Origin: a virus | Virus record (IMG/VR): IMGVR_UViG_3300021404_000028 | Location: 1-36,822 of that record | Direction: 5' to 3' (one strand) | DNA: 36,822 nt | In this document: positions 21,850-29,889 of the stretch, one piece after another | Numbering within the stretch: the first letter of the stretch is position 1 | Layout of the letters: every line of letters starts with the position of its first letter | Program-made: the position numbers and the translations under genes | Notes under the pieces: generated by a model | Databases searched by the model: none | What the model was told of the DNA's origin: nothing | What the model saw: only the letters and a program-made list of their open reading frames with translations

Positions 21850-23344
21850 TGTTTATGACCTTGAGGAGTTTGCACCAAGCTTTTTTAAGATTGCCGACAA
21901 ATCAGGACAATTAATCCCGTTTGCATTTAACCGCGCTCAAAAGCACGTACACACGCAGCTTGAAGAGCAGCTCATAAAACTTGGATATGTGAGAGCCAAC
22001 ATACTCAAGGGCAGGCAGCAAGGAATAAGCACCTACATATCAGGGCGCTATTTTCATAAAGCATTAACGCTGCCAGGAACACAGGCGTTTATTTTAACTC
22101 ATATGGGAGACGCAACCAGAAGCTTATTTGCAATGACCAAGCGCTATAACCACAACTTACCGCCTGGTCTAGCTCCAAAGCCCGATAAAGATAACGAAAA
22201 CCAATTGCTATTTAACAAGCTCAACTCAGGCTATCGCGTGGGAACAGCTGGAAGTAAAGAGATAGGGCGCTCAATGACAAATCAGTTGATGCACCTATCA
22301 GAGTACGCTTTCTATGATAACCATATCGAGATTAAGCGCGGAATTGAACAAACGGTTGCGGATATACCAGGAACCGAGAAGATTAAGGAGTCAACAGCCA
22401 ACGGAATTGCAAATGCTTTTTACTTGGACTGGCAAGATGCTAAGGAAGGAAAGAGCGATTATATAAACATATTTGTACCGTGGTACTGGCAAGATGAGTA
22501 CACACGCTCGGCTGAGGGCATGGAGCTAACAGACGAGGAAAAAGACTGGATGATGTTGTATAGCCAGGATGGCTTAACAGCGAAACATCTAGCCTGGAGA
22601 AGAACAAAGCTTTCTGATTTTGACGGCGATTACACGCAAAAATGTAAAGGGTTTAGTCAAGAGTACCCCTTCACAGACGAAGAGGCGTTTATTAACTCGA
22701 TAACCGATACATTCATAACCGTTGAGCCTGTTCAGAGAGCACGCAAGGCCAAAGTGGAGTCAACATCGGCCTTGTTAATAGGAGTTGACCCAGCAAGAGG
22801 CGGGGTTGATAAAAGTACAATCATAAGGAGAAAAGGGCGCCAGGCGTATAAATGCGACTCGTTCCAAGGACTGGACACAATGCAGCTGGTCGGAAAAATC
22901 AAGATGATTATCGACCGCGAACACCCTCACAAAGTGTTCATAGACTGCATAGGCATAGGCGCGGGCGTGGTAGATAGATTGCACGAGATGGGCTATGAGT
23001 GCGTTGTTGGTGTGAATGTGTCGCGGGCTGCGAATAACCCAGAACACTTCTTAAACCTTCGCGCTGAACTCTGGAATGAGATGCGAGACTGGTTTAATCA
23101 GGATATGCCCGTTCAAATTCCAGACGACCCCGAATTGCAGAAAGAGCTTTGCGGTCTGGGCTACGAGTACAACAGCTCAGGGCGCTTGGTAATTGAAAGC
23201 AAGAAGGATGCCAAAAAGCGAGGCATGAATAGCCCTGATAAAGCCGATGCATTGATGATTACATTTGCATACGGCCAGCATGCAGGAACATCGACCTACC
23301 AACCTAATTATATACCGGAGAGCAGCGCAGGAAGATTGATTTAA
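21842..23344 (+). CDS. terL: Terminase large subunit (packaging ATPase and nuclease)
   Basis: 500 residues, the usual size. The ATPase part has KGRQQGIST (56-64), the divergent Walker A seen in P22/T4-type terminases, and LSEYAF (152-157) as Walker B region with Glu154. The RNase-H-type nuclease is marked by GVDPARGG (Asp316), VFIDCIGIGAG (Asp368) and SPDKADALM (Asp469). Translocates DNA into the capsid and cuts the concatemer. It is preceded by the small subunit and followed 28 bases later by the portal gene. Headful-type packaging is suggested by the circularly permuted ends but not proven. Confidence 0.95.
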   Translation: MINVYDLEEFAPSFFKIADKSGQLIPFAFNRAQKHVHTQLEEQLIKLGYVRANILKGRQQGISTYISGRYFHKALTLPGTQAFILTHMGDATRSLFAMTKRYNHNLPPGLAPKPDKDNENQLLFNKLNSGYRVGTAGSKEIGRSMTNQLMHLSEYAFYDNHIEIKRGIEQTVADIPGTEKIKESTANGIANAFYLDWQDAKEGKSDYINIFVPWYWQDEYTRSAEGMELTDEEKDWMMLYSQDGLTAKHLAWRRTKLSDFDGDYTQKCKGFSQEYPFTDEEAFINSITDTFITVEPVQRARKAKVESTSALLIGVDPARGGVDKSTIIRRKGRQAYKCDSFQGLDTMQLVGKIKMIIDREHPHKVFIDCIGIGAGVVDRLHEMGYECVVGVNVSRAANNPEHFLNLRAELWNEMRDWFNQDMPVQIPDDPELQKELCGLGYEYNSSGRLVIESKKDAKKRGMNSPDKADALMITFAYGQHAGTSTYQPNYIPESSAGRLI

Positions 23345-23372
23345 AAAAACAACCTAACTAAAAGGATTTAGC

Positions 23373-25751
23373 ATGGTTAAGAAAGCGGAGAAAATCGCGC
23401 ATGAAGCGCGGTTGGCTTGTGAAAAGTTTCGTGAAGGGTTTAAGTGGAACATAGACCAATATCACGAGATGCATACCTTTGTACTCGGCCAGCAATGGAC
23501 TGACGAGGAAGAGGACGACATGATTAAAACGTTCCGCAAAGTGCCGATGGTTGCAAATAAACTCGGTGCAATGGCGAACTCTTTGCTCGGGGAGCAGCAA
23601 CAAAATACCCCGCAATTGCAAGTCGTGCCTATGACCAATTGTGATGAGCGCACAGCCCACTTGCGAGAGCTTATAGTCAAAGACATCATGTTCTCAACCG
23701 ATGCAACAATTACCTACCAGGTTGCAGCGGGTCAGGCAGCCATAGGAGGCTATAGCGCGTTCTATATTGGCACCGATTACACACACCAACGCTCATTTGA
23801 CCTTGATATTTGCTACGGTCACTTCAAAGATGCAACCCGTGCTTACTTCGATTTAGGCTCGGAAACCCCAAACAAAACAGACGGCATGCACTGCGGTTAC
23901 ATAACCCGAATGACTCGGCCTAAGTTCCGTGAGATATACGGTAAGGACTTAGAGGAGAAAATCCAGAAAGTCTTTAGTGTGACTCAATCAGCCGAAGATA
24001 TAGCCCTGGCAGTTCAGCCAGACCAAAGCGAAGACCCTTTTACCTGGGCAGATAATGACGGCATAACCATACTTGACCACTTTGTGCGCAAGTTCGAGAA
24101 AGACACGCTTTATAAAATGTCAAACGGCAAGAGCTATAACCAGGAAGAGCTTGACGAGCTGATTGAAAAATCCATTGAAATGAATGACCGCGCAGAAGAG
24201 CAGCGTATGGAAATGCTCCAAATGCAGATGATGCAGCCAGAGCAGCCCATGGATGAGTACGGCACGCCAATGCAGCAACCAGGACAACAACAGCCCGCAC
24301 CAATGGCTCAAGGCATGCCCAATGATGCCCAAACCTTGCCAAACTCTCCCAATGAAGCCCAAGGCGTGCCAACGACTGGCGATAATGGAGTCATGGAAGC
24401 ACCAAGCGAACAGGAAGAACTCACCGAAGATGAGGAAGAATTCCCAGAAAATCGCATGACAATTTGGGATGATGGCCAGCCCGTGCGCATTGAGGATAAA
24501 CGCTCATTCAAGTCTTATAAAATCTGGCATTACAAGATTGCTGGCGATTACATTCTGGAAGAGGGCGAGTTTCCCGCAGACCAATTGCCTGTTGTATTCG
24601 TTGACCAAAACTCATTCTATGACAAGACAGGAAAGCAAGTATGTAGGTCGTTCTTTGGTGATTGCCGAGATACTCAGCGCTATATCAACTACATTCGCAC
24701 TCAATCTGCCTTTATTCTCAAGGTTTCGCGTTATGACCAATTCTTGCTTAGTAAAAAGAATGCTGCGGGGATGGACACGCAAAGAATGTGGCGTGACCCC
24801 AACTCCATACAAGGCGGTTTGTATTATGACGAAACGCCCAGCGGTGCAAAACCAGAGCAATTAAGACCGCCTGAGCTTTCAGCCTCTTTACTACAACAAT
24901 ATGAAATCGCAATCCAAGATTTGTACTTAGCTACTGGCTTATATCCAACTCAATTAGGCCAGCAAGGCAACGAGGTTTCAGGAAGTGCCATTGATGCACG
25001 TACCCGTCAAGGCTCTTACTCCACTTACTGCTTTTTCAATTCAATTAATCGCGCAATCACAACAGGTGGGTCAATCGTTAATGAAATGATTCCGCGTGTT
25101 TATGACTCAGAGCGGGTGATTACTTTAATGATGCCTGATGAGGGGATTAAAAACATCACTGTAAATAAGCAAATGGATGAATACGGGGAGCTTATCGAAA
25201 ATGACATTCGCAAGGGAACTTATGAAGTACGGCTTAAGGCTGGCCCTAGCTTTGAAGGCCAAAAGGAACAGGCATTACAGTCATTACGAGAAGTGCTACA
25301 AGCAGACCCAGAAACTTTCAAACTTATTGCTGATTTATACGCTGACAACCTCCCGCTCGCCAATAACTTGGAGATTAAAAACCGCCTTAAAACGATTGTG
25401 CCGCCTGAAATTATCCAGGCCGGAAAAACAGGCAAGATGCCACACGAAATCGGACAACCCACGCCTGAACAAATGATGATGCAGCAGCAAATGCAAATGC
25501 AGCAAATGCAAATGCAGTTACAAGCCAAAGAAGTTCAAATCAAAGAGGAGGAGATAAAACTCAAGCAGCAAAAAATAATCATGGACGCCCAAGTTGAGCT
25601 ACAAAAACTTGAGGCTTCAAAGGTAGAAGTCGCGGGCAGCATACAAGCACAGGAATTGCGGTATCTGGCCGAAACGCAACGCACTCAGAGTGACGAAGCA
25701 ATCGCTCACGCTGACAACTTGGTGAGGATTCTTACGCACAAAATTCAATAG
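23373..25751 (+). CDS. P22-type portal protein
   Basis: 792 residues, AAAGGA before ATG 23373; P22 gp1 is of similar size. Forms the dodecameric ring through which DNA passes. The core matches the P22 portal family (residues about 35-75, KVPMVANKLGAMANSLLGEQ; then NYIRTQSAFILKVSR, ATGLYPTQLG and GNEVSGSAIDARTRQG near 520-545). A low-complexity Met/Gln/Pro-rich and acidic insert lies about 265-365. The last 100 residues form a Met/Gln/Lys-rich coil (QQQMQMQQMQMQLQAK), the position of the helical barrel that projects into the P22 head. Confidence 0.93.
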   Translation: MVKKAEKIAHEARLACEKFREGFKWNIDQYHEMHTFVLGQQWTDEEEDDMIKTFRKVPMVANKLGAMANSLLGEQQQNTPQLQVVPMTNCDERTAHLRELIVKDIMFSTDATITYQVAAGQAAIGGYSAFYIGTDYTHQRSFDLDICYGHFKDATRAYFDLGSETPNKTDGMHCGYITRMTRPKFREIYGKDLEEKIQKVFSVTQSAEDIALAVQPDQSEDPFTWADNDGITILDHFVRKFEKDTLYKMSNGKSYNQEELDELIEKSIEMNDRAEEQRMEMLQMQMMQPEQPMDEYGTPMQQPGQQQPAPMAQGMPNDAQTLPNSPNEAQGVPTTGDNGVMEAPSEQEELTEDEEEFPENRMTIWDDGQPVRIEDKRSFKSYKIWHYKIAGDYILEEGEFPADQLPVVFVDQNSFYDKTGKQVCRSFFGDCRDTQRYINYIRTQSAFILKVSRYDQFLLSKKNAAGMDTQRMWRDPNSIQGGLYYDETPSGAKPEQLRPPELSASLLQQYEIAIQDLYLATGLYPTQLGQQGNEVSGSAIDARTRQGSYSTYCFFNSINRAITTGGSIVNEMIPRVYDSERVITLMMPDEGIKNITVNKQMDEYGELIENDIRKGTYEVRLKAGPSFEGQKEQALQSLREVLQADPETFKLIADLYADNLPLANNLEIKNRLKTIVPPEIIQAGKTGKMPHEIGQPTPEQMMMQQQMQMQQMQMQLQAKEVQIKEEEIKLKQQKIIMDAQVELQKLEASKVEVAGSIQAQELRYLAETQRTQSDEAIAHADNLVRILTHKIQ

Positions 25752-25770
25752 CAAATGACAGGGAGATGTT

Positions 25771-26700
25771 ATGGCTACAGAAGTGAGCAATATAGATGAA
25801 TTGTTACTAGGAGGGGGCACGCCATCTACACCACAAGCGCCTGAAAGTAGGTATGAGGAGTCCGAGGAAACAACGCCTGATGTTTCATACGAAGAACCAG
25901 AAGAAACGAGGGAACCCGAGGAACCGAGAGAACCAGATGACCAAAAAGAGACCAGGAGTCTTAAAGATGAGTCCTATGATGAAGAGCCTGAGGCGAAAAA
26001 AGAGCCTGAATACGACGATTATGGGAATACTAAAACACCTTCTAAAACGTATACAGAAGAAGAAGTCAATGAGCGCATCAACAAAGCAATTCGTGAAAGG
26101 CTTGCTCGGGGTAATAATCAGAATCAGCAGCAGCCTACACAGCAGCAAGTGGCACAGCAAGCACAGGGATTTGACTACAACCCAGATTCAGAGGAATCAT
26201 GGGAAATACAGCTAGAAAAGTTTGTCGAAAAAACCGTATCAAAAATTGGTCAAAAGCAAGCACAGCAGCAGCAGCAAGAAAGAGACCAAGCCCATCAAGC
26301 CGAGTTCGAGGATAAATTTACTCGTGGCATGAGTCGCTTTTCTGACTTTAGAGAAGTAGTAGCGTCACAGCCTGTCACAGACCCCATGACCTACGCCCTG
26401 CGAGGATTAACTGACCCAGCTGCTTTTATTTATGCAGCTTCTAAGCGACATCCGACGGAGCTTGCTCGAATATCCCAAATAGCAGACCCTGCAGTCCAGA
26501 TAATGGAGATGGGAAGGCTTGAGGAGCGTATGAGAAAGAGCGCACCAGGTACCAAAGCACCAAGACCCGTAAGCAAAAGCCGTGATGATGCTTCAATGCC
26601 TAGCCCTCAGAAAAAGAAAGAGCCGAGTATTGAAGATTTGATTGCCAAAGCCGATGCTAAGAAAAAAGCGTTATTTAATCAGAAGAGGGGCGGAAGATGA
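25771..26700 (+). CDS. Scaffolding protein
   Basis: 309 residues, CAGGGAG before the ATG. Very acidic N-terminal third (ETREPEEPREPDDQKETR), Gln-rich middle (QNQQQPTQQQVAQQAQG), then helices and a basic, Lys-rich C terminus. This is the composition and place (between portal and coat) of P22 gp8, whose basic C-terminal helix-turn-helix binds coat. It is expected to guide procapsid assembly and leave before packaging. Its end overlaps the DnaB-domain gene by 4 bases. No protease motif is visible. Confidence 0.85.
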   Translation: MATEVSNIDELLLGGGTPSTPQAPESRYEESEETTPDVSYEEPEETREPEEPREPDDQKETRSLKDESYDEEPEAKKEPEYDDYGNTKTPSKTYTEEEVNERINKAIRERLARGNNQNQQQPTQQQVAQQAQGFDYNPDSEESWEIQLEKFVEKTVSKIGQKQAQQQQQERDQAHQAEFEDKFTRGMSRFSDFREVVASQPVTDPMTYALRGLTDPAAFIYAASKRHPTELARISQIADPAVQIMEMGRLEERMRKSAPGTKAPRPVSKSRDDASMPSPQKKKEPSIEDLIAKADAKKKALFNQKRGGR

Positions 26701-27221
26701 GCATGATTATACCAGCAACAGAATCAGAGAAAACAATTTTAGGGGCAATATTGCTTGATAACAGCTCATTAAGAGTAATTTGGGACATTATAAGGCCATG
26801 TGACTTCGCATTTGATTTTCATCAAGCCTTATATGAAGCAATATTTAGGCTACATAAAAAGCACAATTTAGTAGATATTCCCATGCTAATTGATGAATTA
26901 CAAATAGCGCCCCTAGAAGCTTCTTATCTTTATGAATTAGCCAATAAATGTCCCTCAACGAATAACATCAAAGCCCATGCTGAAATTGTGCGAGAAAAAT
27001 CAGTACAAAGGCAATTAGCATCAACAATCAAAGACGTGCATCAACTAATGAAAATTGAAGAGCCCGTGGAAAAACAAAAAGACCTACTTGCAGATTATCT
27101 TGAAGAAGTAGCCGTCAATCTTCGAGAAAATGAAATTGATGACCTTGAGTTAATCTCTTTGTTGGTTGACATCACTAAAGCATTCTCAGGTTCATTGCAA
27201 GTTATGAAGTTTGAAAAATAG
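26697..27221 (+). CDS. Stand-alone DnaB N-terminal domain protein
   Basis: 174 residues, ATGA overlap with the scaffold gene. Residues 5-150 follow the N-terminal domain of DnaB helicases: ATESEKTILGAILLDN, DFAFDFHQALYEAIFRLHKK, IPMLIDELQ, YLYELANKCPSTNNIKAHAE and IVREKSVQRQLAS align in order with E. coli DnaB (there GLMLDN, HRHIFTEMARLQE, YLAELSKNTPSAANISAYAD, IVRERAVVREMIS). The RecA-type ATPase domain is entirely absent: no Walker A, and the gene ends after the linker-helix region. In DnaB this part forms the N-tier collar and binds primase and loaders. The protein may therefore bind or mimic host DnaB. Its place between scaffold and coat is unusual. Confidence 0.85.
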   Translation: MSMIIPATESEKTILGAILLDNSSLRVIWDIIRPCDFAFDFHQALYEAIFRLHKKHNLVDIPMLIDELQIAPLEASYLYELANKCPSTNNIKAHAEIVREKSVQRQLASTIKDVHQLMKIEEPVEKQKDLLADYLEEVAVNLRENEIDDLELISLLVDITKAFSGSLQVMKFEK

Positions 27222-27421
27222 CGCGATTTGACGGAAACCAAATCACGTTGTAAGCTGGTTTCATTGATGTAACAGACGTGTATAGGCTTTCCGTCAGCCA
27301 AGATTTAAGATTTAAAACGTAGTGGCGTGTATTTAGTCTCCCGCCGGACAAATGGTAGTTAGGCACTTAAGCATGATGCTTGAGTAATTAATCAACATTT
27401 GTTCGGTCAGGGAGACTGCAA
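27222..27421 (+). promoter_or_regulatory. Structured 200-base leader of the coat gene
   Basis: No gene. Three foldings are visible. TGACGGAAA (27229-27237) pairs with TTTCCGTCA (27288-27296); GAAACCA (27234-27240) can instead pair with TGGTTTC (27256-27262), so these two exclude each other. A long stem joins GTCTCCC (27336-27342) and GGACAAATG (27346-27354) to CATTTGTTC (27396-27404) and GGGAGAC (27410-27416), capped by an inner near-palindrome at 27365-27385. The coat Shine-Dalgarno GGGAG lies inside the 3' arm. Confidence 0.6.
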
Positions 27422-28669
27422 ATGCCAAATATTTTTCGCGAAACCCAGTACGTTCTAGATGACGTATTTGTACGCTTCTGGAACTCTCTAGCCTTTGCTA
27501 GAACTGCTAATAGAAACCTCGAAGGCGATTTTAAGAACTTAAGATTCGCTACTGGTCAAACAATCGATTATCGTTTAGAAGAACGCTATCTTGCAGGTGA
27601 AGGCGCAACCGCTACAGCCGAAGCTCGTGTTCAGGTAATCAGACCGCTAACAATCTCTAAACAATTCCGCACAATGATTGAATACACAGGTTTTAACCTG
27701 ACTTTCGACCGTGCTAGGGATGAGCCTTATTTAGAGATGGCGAACGCGCCTCGTGCTAAGAGATTAGCAAACTTAGTCGAAAACTTCATTGCTGATACGT
27801 TCCAGACTCAAGTTTATAACTCGGTTGGTACTCCTGGTGTGCCTGTTGACTTCAATACCATATTAACCGCTGATGCTTTAATGACTCAGCTAGGTATTCC
27901 AGAAGACGGTAAACGATTCTCCGGTGTGCCTCCAAGAGTCTCAGCAAACCTAAATAACAACCTATACAACGTCTTCAATAACACTGTGAACACTGGCGCC
28001 TTGATTGATGGCTTTATAGGTCACTTGTCAGGTTTTGACTTCTTTAAAACTAACTTTTTACAAAGACAAATCGCGGGGGCTGGTCAGTTAGGAGGAACAC
28101 CTCCTGCTGGTATGTTGCTTGCGGGTACTGTAACCAATGGCCCAATCGTTGGTGGCAATACAATCTCTGTAACGGGCTTAGGACAAGCTCCTGGAACAGT
28201 GGTATTTAACTTAGGCGACATTATCCAGGTGGCTCCTGCTGCTGGCGTATACGCAGTCAACCCACTGACTTACGAGCCTATTTATGAAGCTCCTGCTCAG
28301 TTCGTGGTAACCGCGCAAGTAATCTCTGCCAACGGTTCAACCGCTGATATCCCTGTGAACCCAACAATCGTTATTGATGGCGCTCGTCAAAACATCTCTG
28401 CTGCTATTCCAAACGGCGCTCAAATGTTGCTCTACGCATCACATAACGTGTCTTTGGCTTATCACACTCAAGCCGTGGTTTTCGCAGCTCCTCCTATCAA
28501 GGAATTGAGAGGCGGTGTTGAAGCGGTAACTCGATACTCTGACCTGTACAAGCTTTCAATGACCTACTCACTCGGTGCGGACATCAGAAACTATGAACAG
28601 TTAGACCGTATTGACGTGATTTGCGGGGTCGCAATTAACCCTGAGTTCGCTGTGATGATTATGTCCTAA
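27422..28669 (+). CDS. Major capsid (coat) protein, P22 type
   Basis: 415 residues (P22 gp5 has 430). ATG 27422 is preceded by AGGGAG. The start, RETQYVLDDVFVRFWNSLAF, and residues 70-110 (ISKQFRTMIEYTGFNLTFDR) match the HK97-fold N arm and long-helix region of P22-type coat. A beta-rich insertion domain is expected near residues 220-340 (PIVGGNTISVTGLGQAPGTV, VVTAQVISANGSTADIPV), as in P22. The C-terminal P-domain ends in DVICGVAINPEFAVMIMS. Builds the icosahedral shell on the scaffold. No proteolysis motif is seen, as in P22. Confidence 0.93.
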   Translation: MPNIFRETQYVLDDVFVRFWNSLAFARTANRNLEGDFKNLRFATGQTIDYRLEERYLAGEGATATAEARVQVIRPLTISKQFRTMIEYTGFNLTFDRARDEPYLEMANAPRAKRLANLVENFIADTFQTQVYNSVGTPGVPVDFNTILTADALMTQLGIPEDGKRFSGVPPRVSANLNNNLYNVFNNTVNTGALIDGFIGHLSGFDFFKTNFLQRQIAGAGQLGGTPPAGMLLAGTVTNGPIVGGNTISVTGLGQAPGTVVFNLGDIIQVAPAAGVYAVNPLTYEPIYEAPAQFVVTAQVISANGSTADIPVNPTIVIDGARQNISAAIPNGAQMLLYASHNVSLAYHTQAVVFAAPPIKELRGGVEAVTRYSDLYKLSMTYSLGADIRNYEQLDRIDVICGVAINPEFAVMIMS

Positions 28670-28690
28670 ACCTTTTTATTGGTGGTGGCC

Positions 28691-28720
28691 TGGTACCTTC
28701 ATTCGTGAGGGTACCAATTT
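28691..28720 (+). terminator. Hairpin with TTCG tetraloop after the coat gene (partial terminator?)
   Basis: TGGTACCTTCA (28691-28701) pairs with TGAGGGTACCA (28706-28716) around a TTCG loop, one T-G wobble, followed by ATTTT. The T run is short, so it may be a partial terminator or an mRNA-stabilising element that raises coat over downstream neck proteins. Confidence 0.55.
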
Positions 28721-28735
28721 TAACAGGGGTTAATG

Positions 28736-28948
28736 ATGCAAGAGCATGAGAACGAAGAGTTAGTTACATACCTTGGGAGAGCAGTTCCTAAACGAGGCTT
28801 TAGAGCCTATATTTTTAGCTCGGATGGTCAAACTAAAATCGCTGAAAGCTGGGATGAATTTGATATTTTTATCCATAGCGATACTTGGTTTGCAACTAAA
28901 GAGGAAGCAGAGGCACCTAAAAAACCCCGTAAAAAAACGGAGGGATAA
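28736..28948 (+). CDS. Small protein between coat and neck genes (unknown)
   Basis: 70 residues. Of two adjacent ATGs, the second (28736) is 6 bases from AGGGG and preferred. Mixed sequence with a beta-type centre (GFRAYIFSSDGQTKIAESWD) and a Lys/Pro-rich C terminus (KKPRKKTEG). The start resembles short head-completion proteins found here in P22-like phages, but no family is recognised. Its stop overlaps the start of the next gene. Confidence 0.55.
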   Translation: MQEHENEELVTYLGRAVPKRGFRAYIFSSDGQTKIAESWDEFDIFIHSDTWFATKEEAEAPKKPRKKTEG

Positions 28949-29889
28949 TGTCCTACACATTCCGAGACTTCGCATTTCAAATGTATCGTTTGATAAATGC
29001 GTCTAATCCAACAACCCCACTTCATGGTGATGATGAAAAGCTCTGTTTACAGGTCTTAAATCAGCTCATGCAATTTTATGCGGGTAATGGCCAGATGCTT
29101 ACCATAGCAAAGACTCTGACTTGTCCTATCAACAATGGCATCGATACGATTCGCTTTGTCGATAACAATTATCCAACTGATACCATTATGCGCGAGATTG
29201 TGATTTTGACTACGATGTCGCCCTCTTTTACTGTTGCAGATGGAACTTTATATAATCCAGGGGAACAAGTCTCCGGAAACGGAATCCCTGCCAATAGTTT
29301 TATTCTTTCAATTGATGGAAACTTAGTCACTTTAAACAATAGCGCTACGATTACAGGCTCATCAACCCTGCAATTTATCCAGCCCATAACCATTCCGAAT
29401 ATTGTTTTTATCAAACAAGGTCGGTTGGCGAACTTAGATAATGCGTGGCTGATTTTATCCGGTGTTACCTATCCGCTCATTGATAAATCAAGAGATGACT
29501 TCCTAGCTGCCTGGAAATACGAACCACTCAAAGGATTGCCACGCTTTGCAATTACTTTTGCTGAAACTGAATACGTTGATATTAGGCTTTACCCTGCACC
29601 TAGCCAGTTTTTTGAATTCTTTTGTCGAGGAAAATTTCAGCTATCCGAGTATACAAAAGACTCTGATATGTCCAATTTACCTCAATATTTCATACGATTT
29701 TTACTGCTGGCGGGCGCGCGTGATGTTTGTATGTTCAAAGGGCGTGCCGATGCCTGGACAGATAAGCTCGAACAAAGATACATGGAAGCCTATGACATTA
29801 TGGTCTCAACCTCTGAGGTGAACCTTTCAATCACAGGTGATGAGCAATCCCTATTAAATGGCGCCTGGCGCGTCAGGGCGGGTATCTAA
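28948..29889 (+). CDS. Head-tail adaptor, P22 gp4-like, with inserted domain
   Basis: 313 residues; ATG overlaps the previous stop. P22 gp4 (tail accessory factor, 166 residues) binds under the portal and closes the head. Here the N-terminal helices (LHGDDEKLCLQVLNQLMQFY) and the C-terminal helices (YFIRFLLLAGARDVCMFKGR, AYDIMVSTSEVNLS) fit the family. Between them, at about 85-140, lies an added beta-type stretch with FTVADGTLYNPGEQVSGNGI and LVTLNNSATITGSSTLQFIQ, resembling a small Ig-like or decoration module. This accounts for much of the extra length. Family inferred from pattern and gene order. Confidence 0.78.
   Translation: MSYTFRDFAFQMYRLINASNPTTPLHGDDEKLCLQVLNQLMQFYAGNGQMLTIAKTLTCPINNGIDTIRFVDNNYPTDTIMREIVILTTMSPSFTVADGTLYNPGEQVSGNGIPANSFILSIDGNLVTLNNSATITGSSTLQFIQPITIPNIVFIKQGRLANLDNAWLILSGVTYPLIDKSRDDFLAAWKYEPLKGLPRFAITFAETEYVDIRLYPAPSQFFEFFCRGKFQLSEYTKDSDMSNLPQYFIRFLLLAGARDVCMFKGRADAWTDKLEQRYMEAYDIMVSTSEVNLSITGDEQSLLNGAWRVRAGI

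Noticed and set aside
24040-24511. Several antisense frames of 67-110 codons over the portal insert
   Set aside because: Caused by low-complexity Gln/Met/Pro codons of the portal gene read on the other strand.
25885-26160. Antisense hydrophobic frame of 91 codons inside the scaffold gene
   Set aside because: Phe/Leu/Ile richness is the reverse reading of Glu/Lys codons; no ribosome-binding site.
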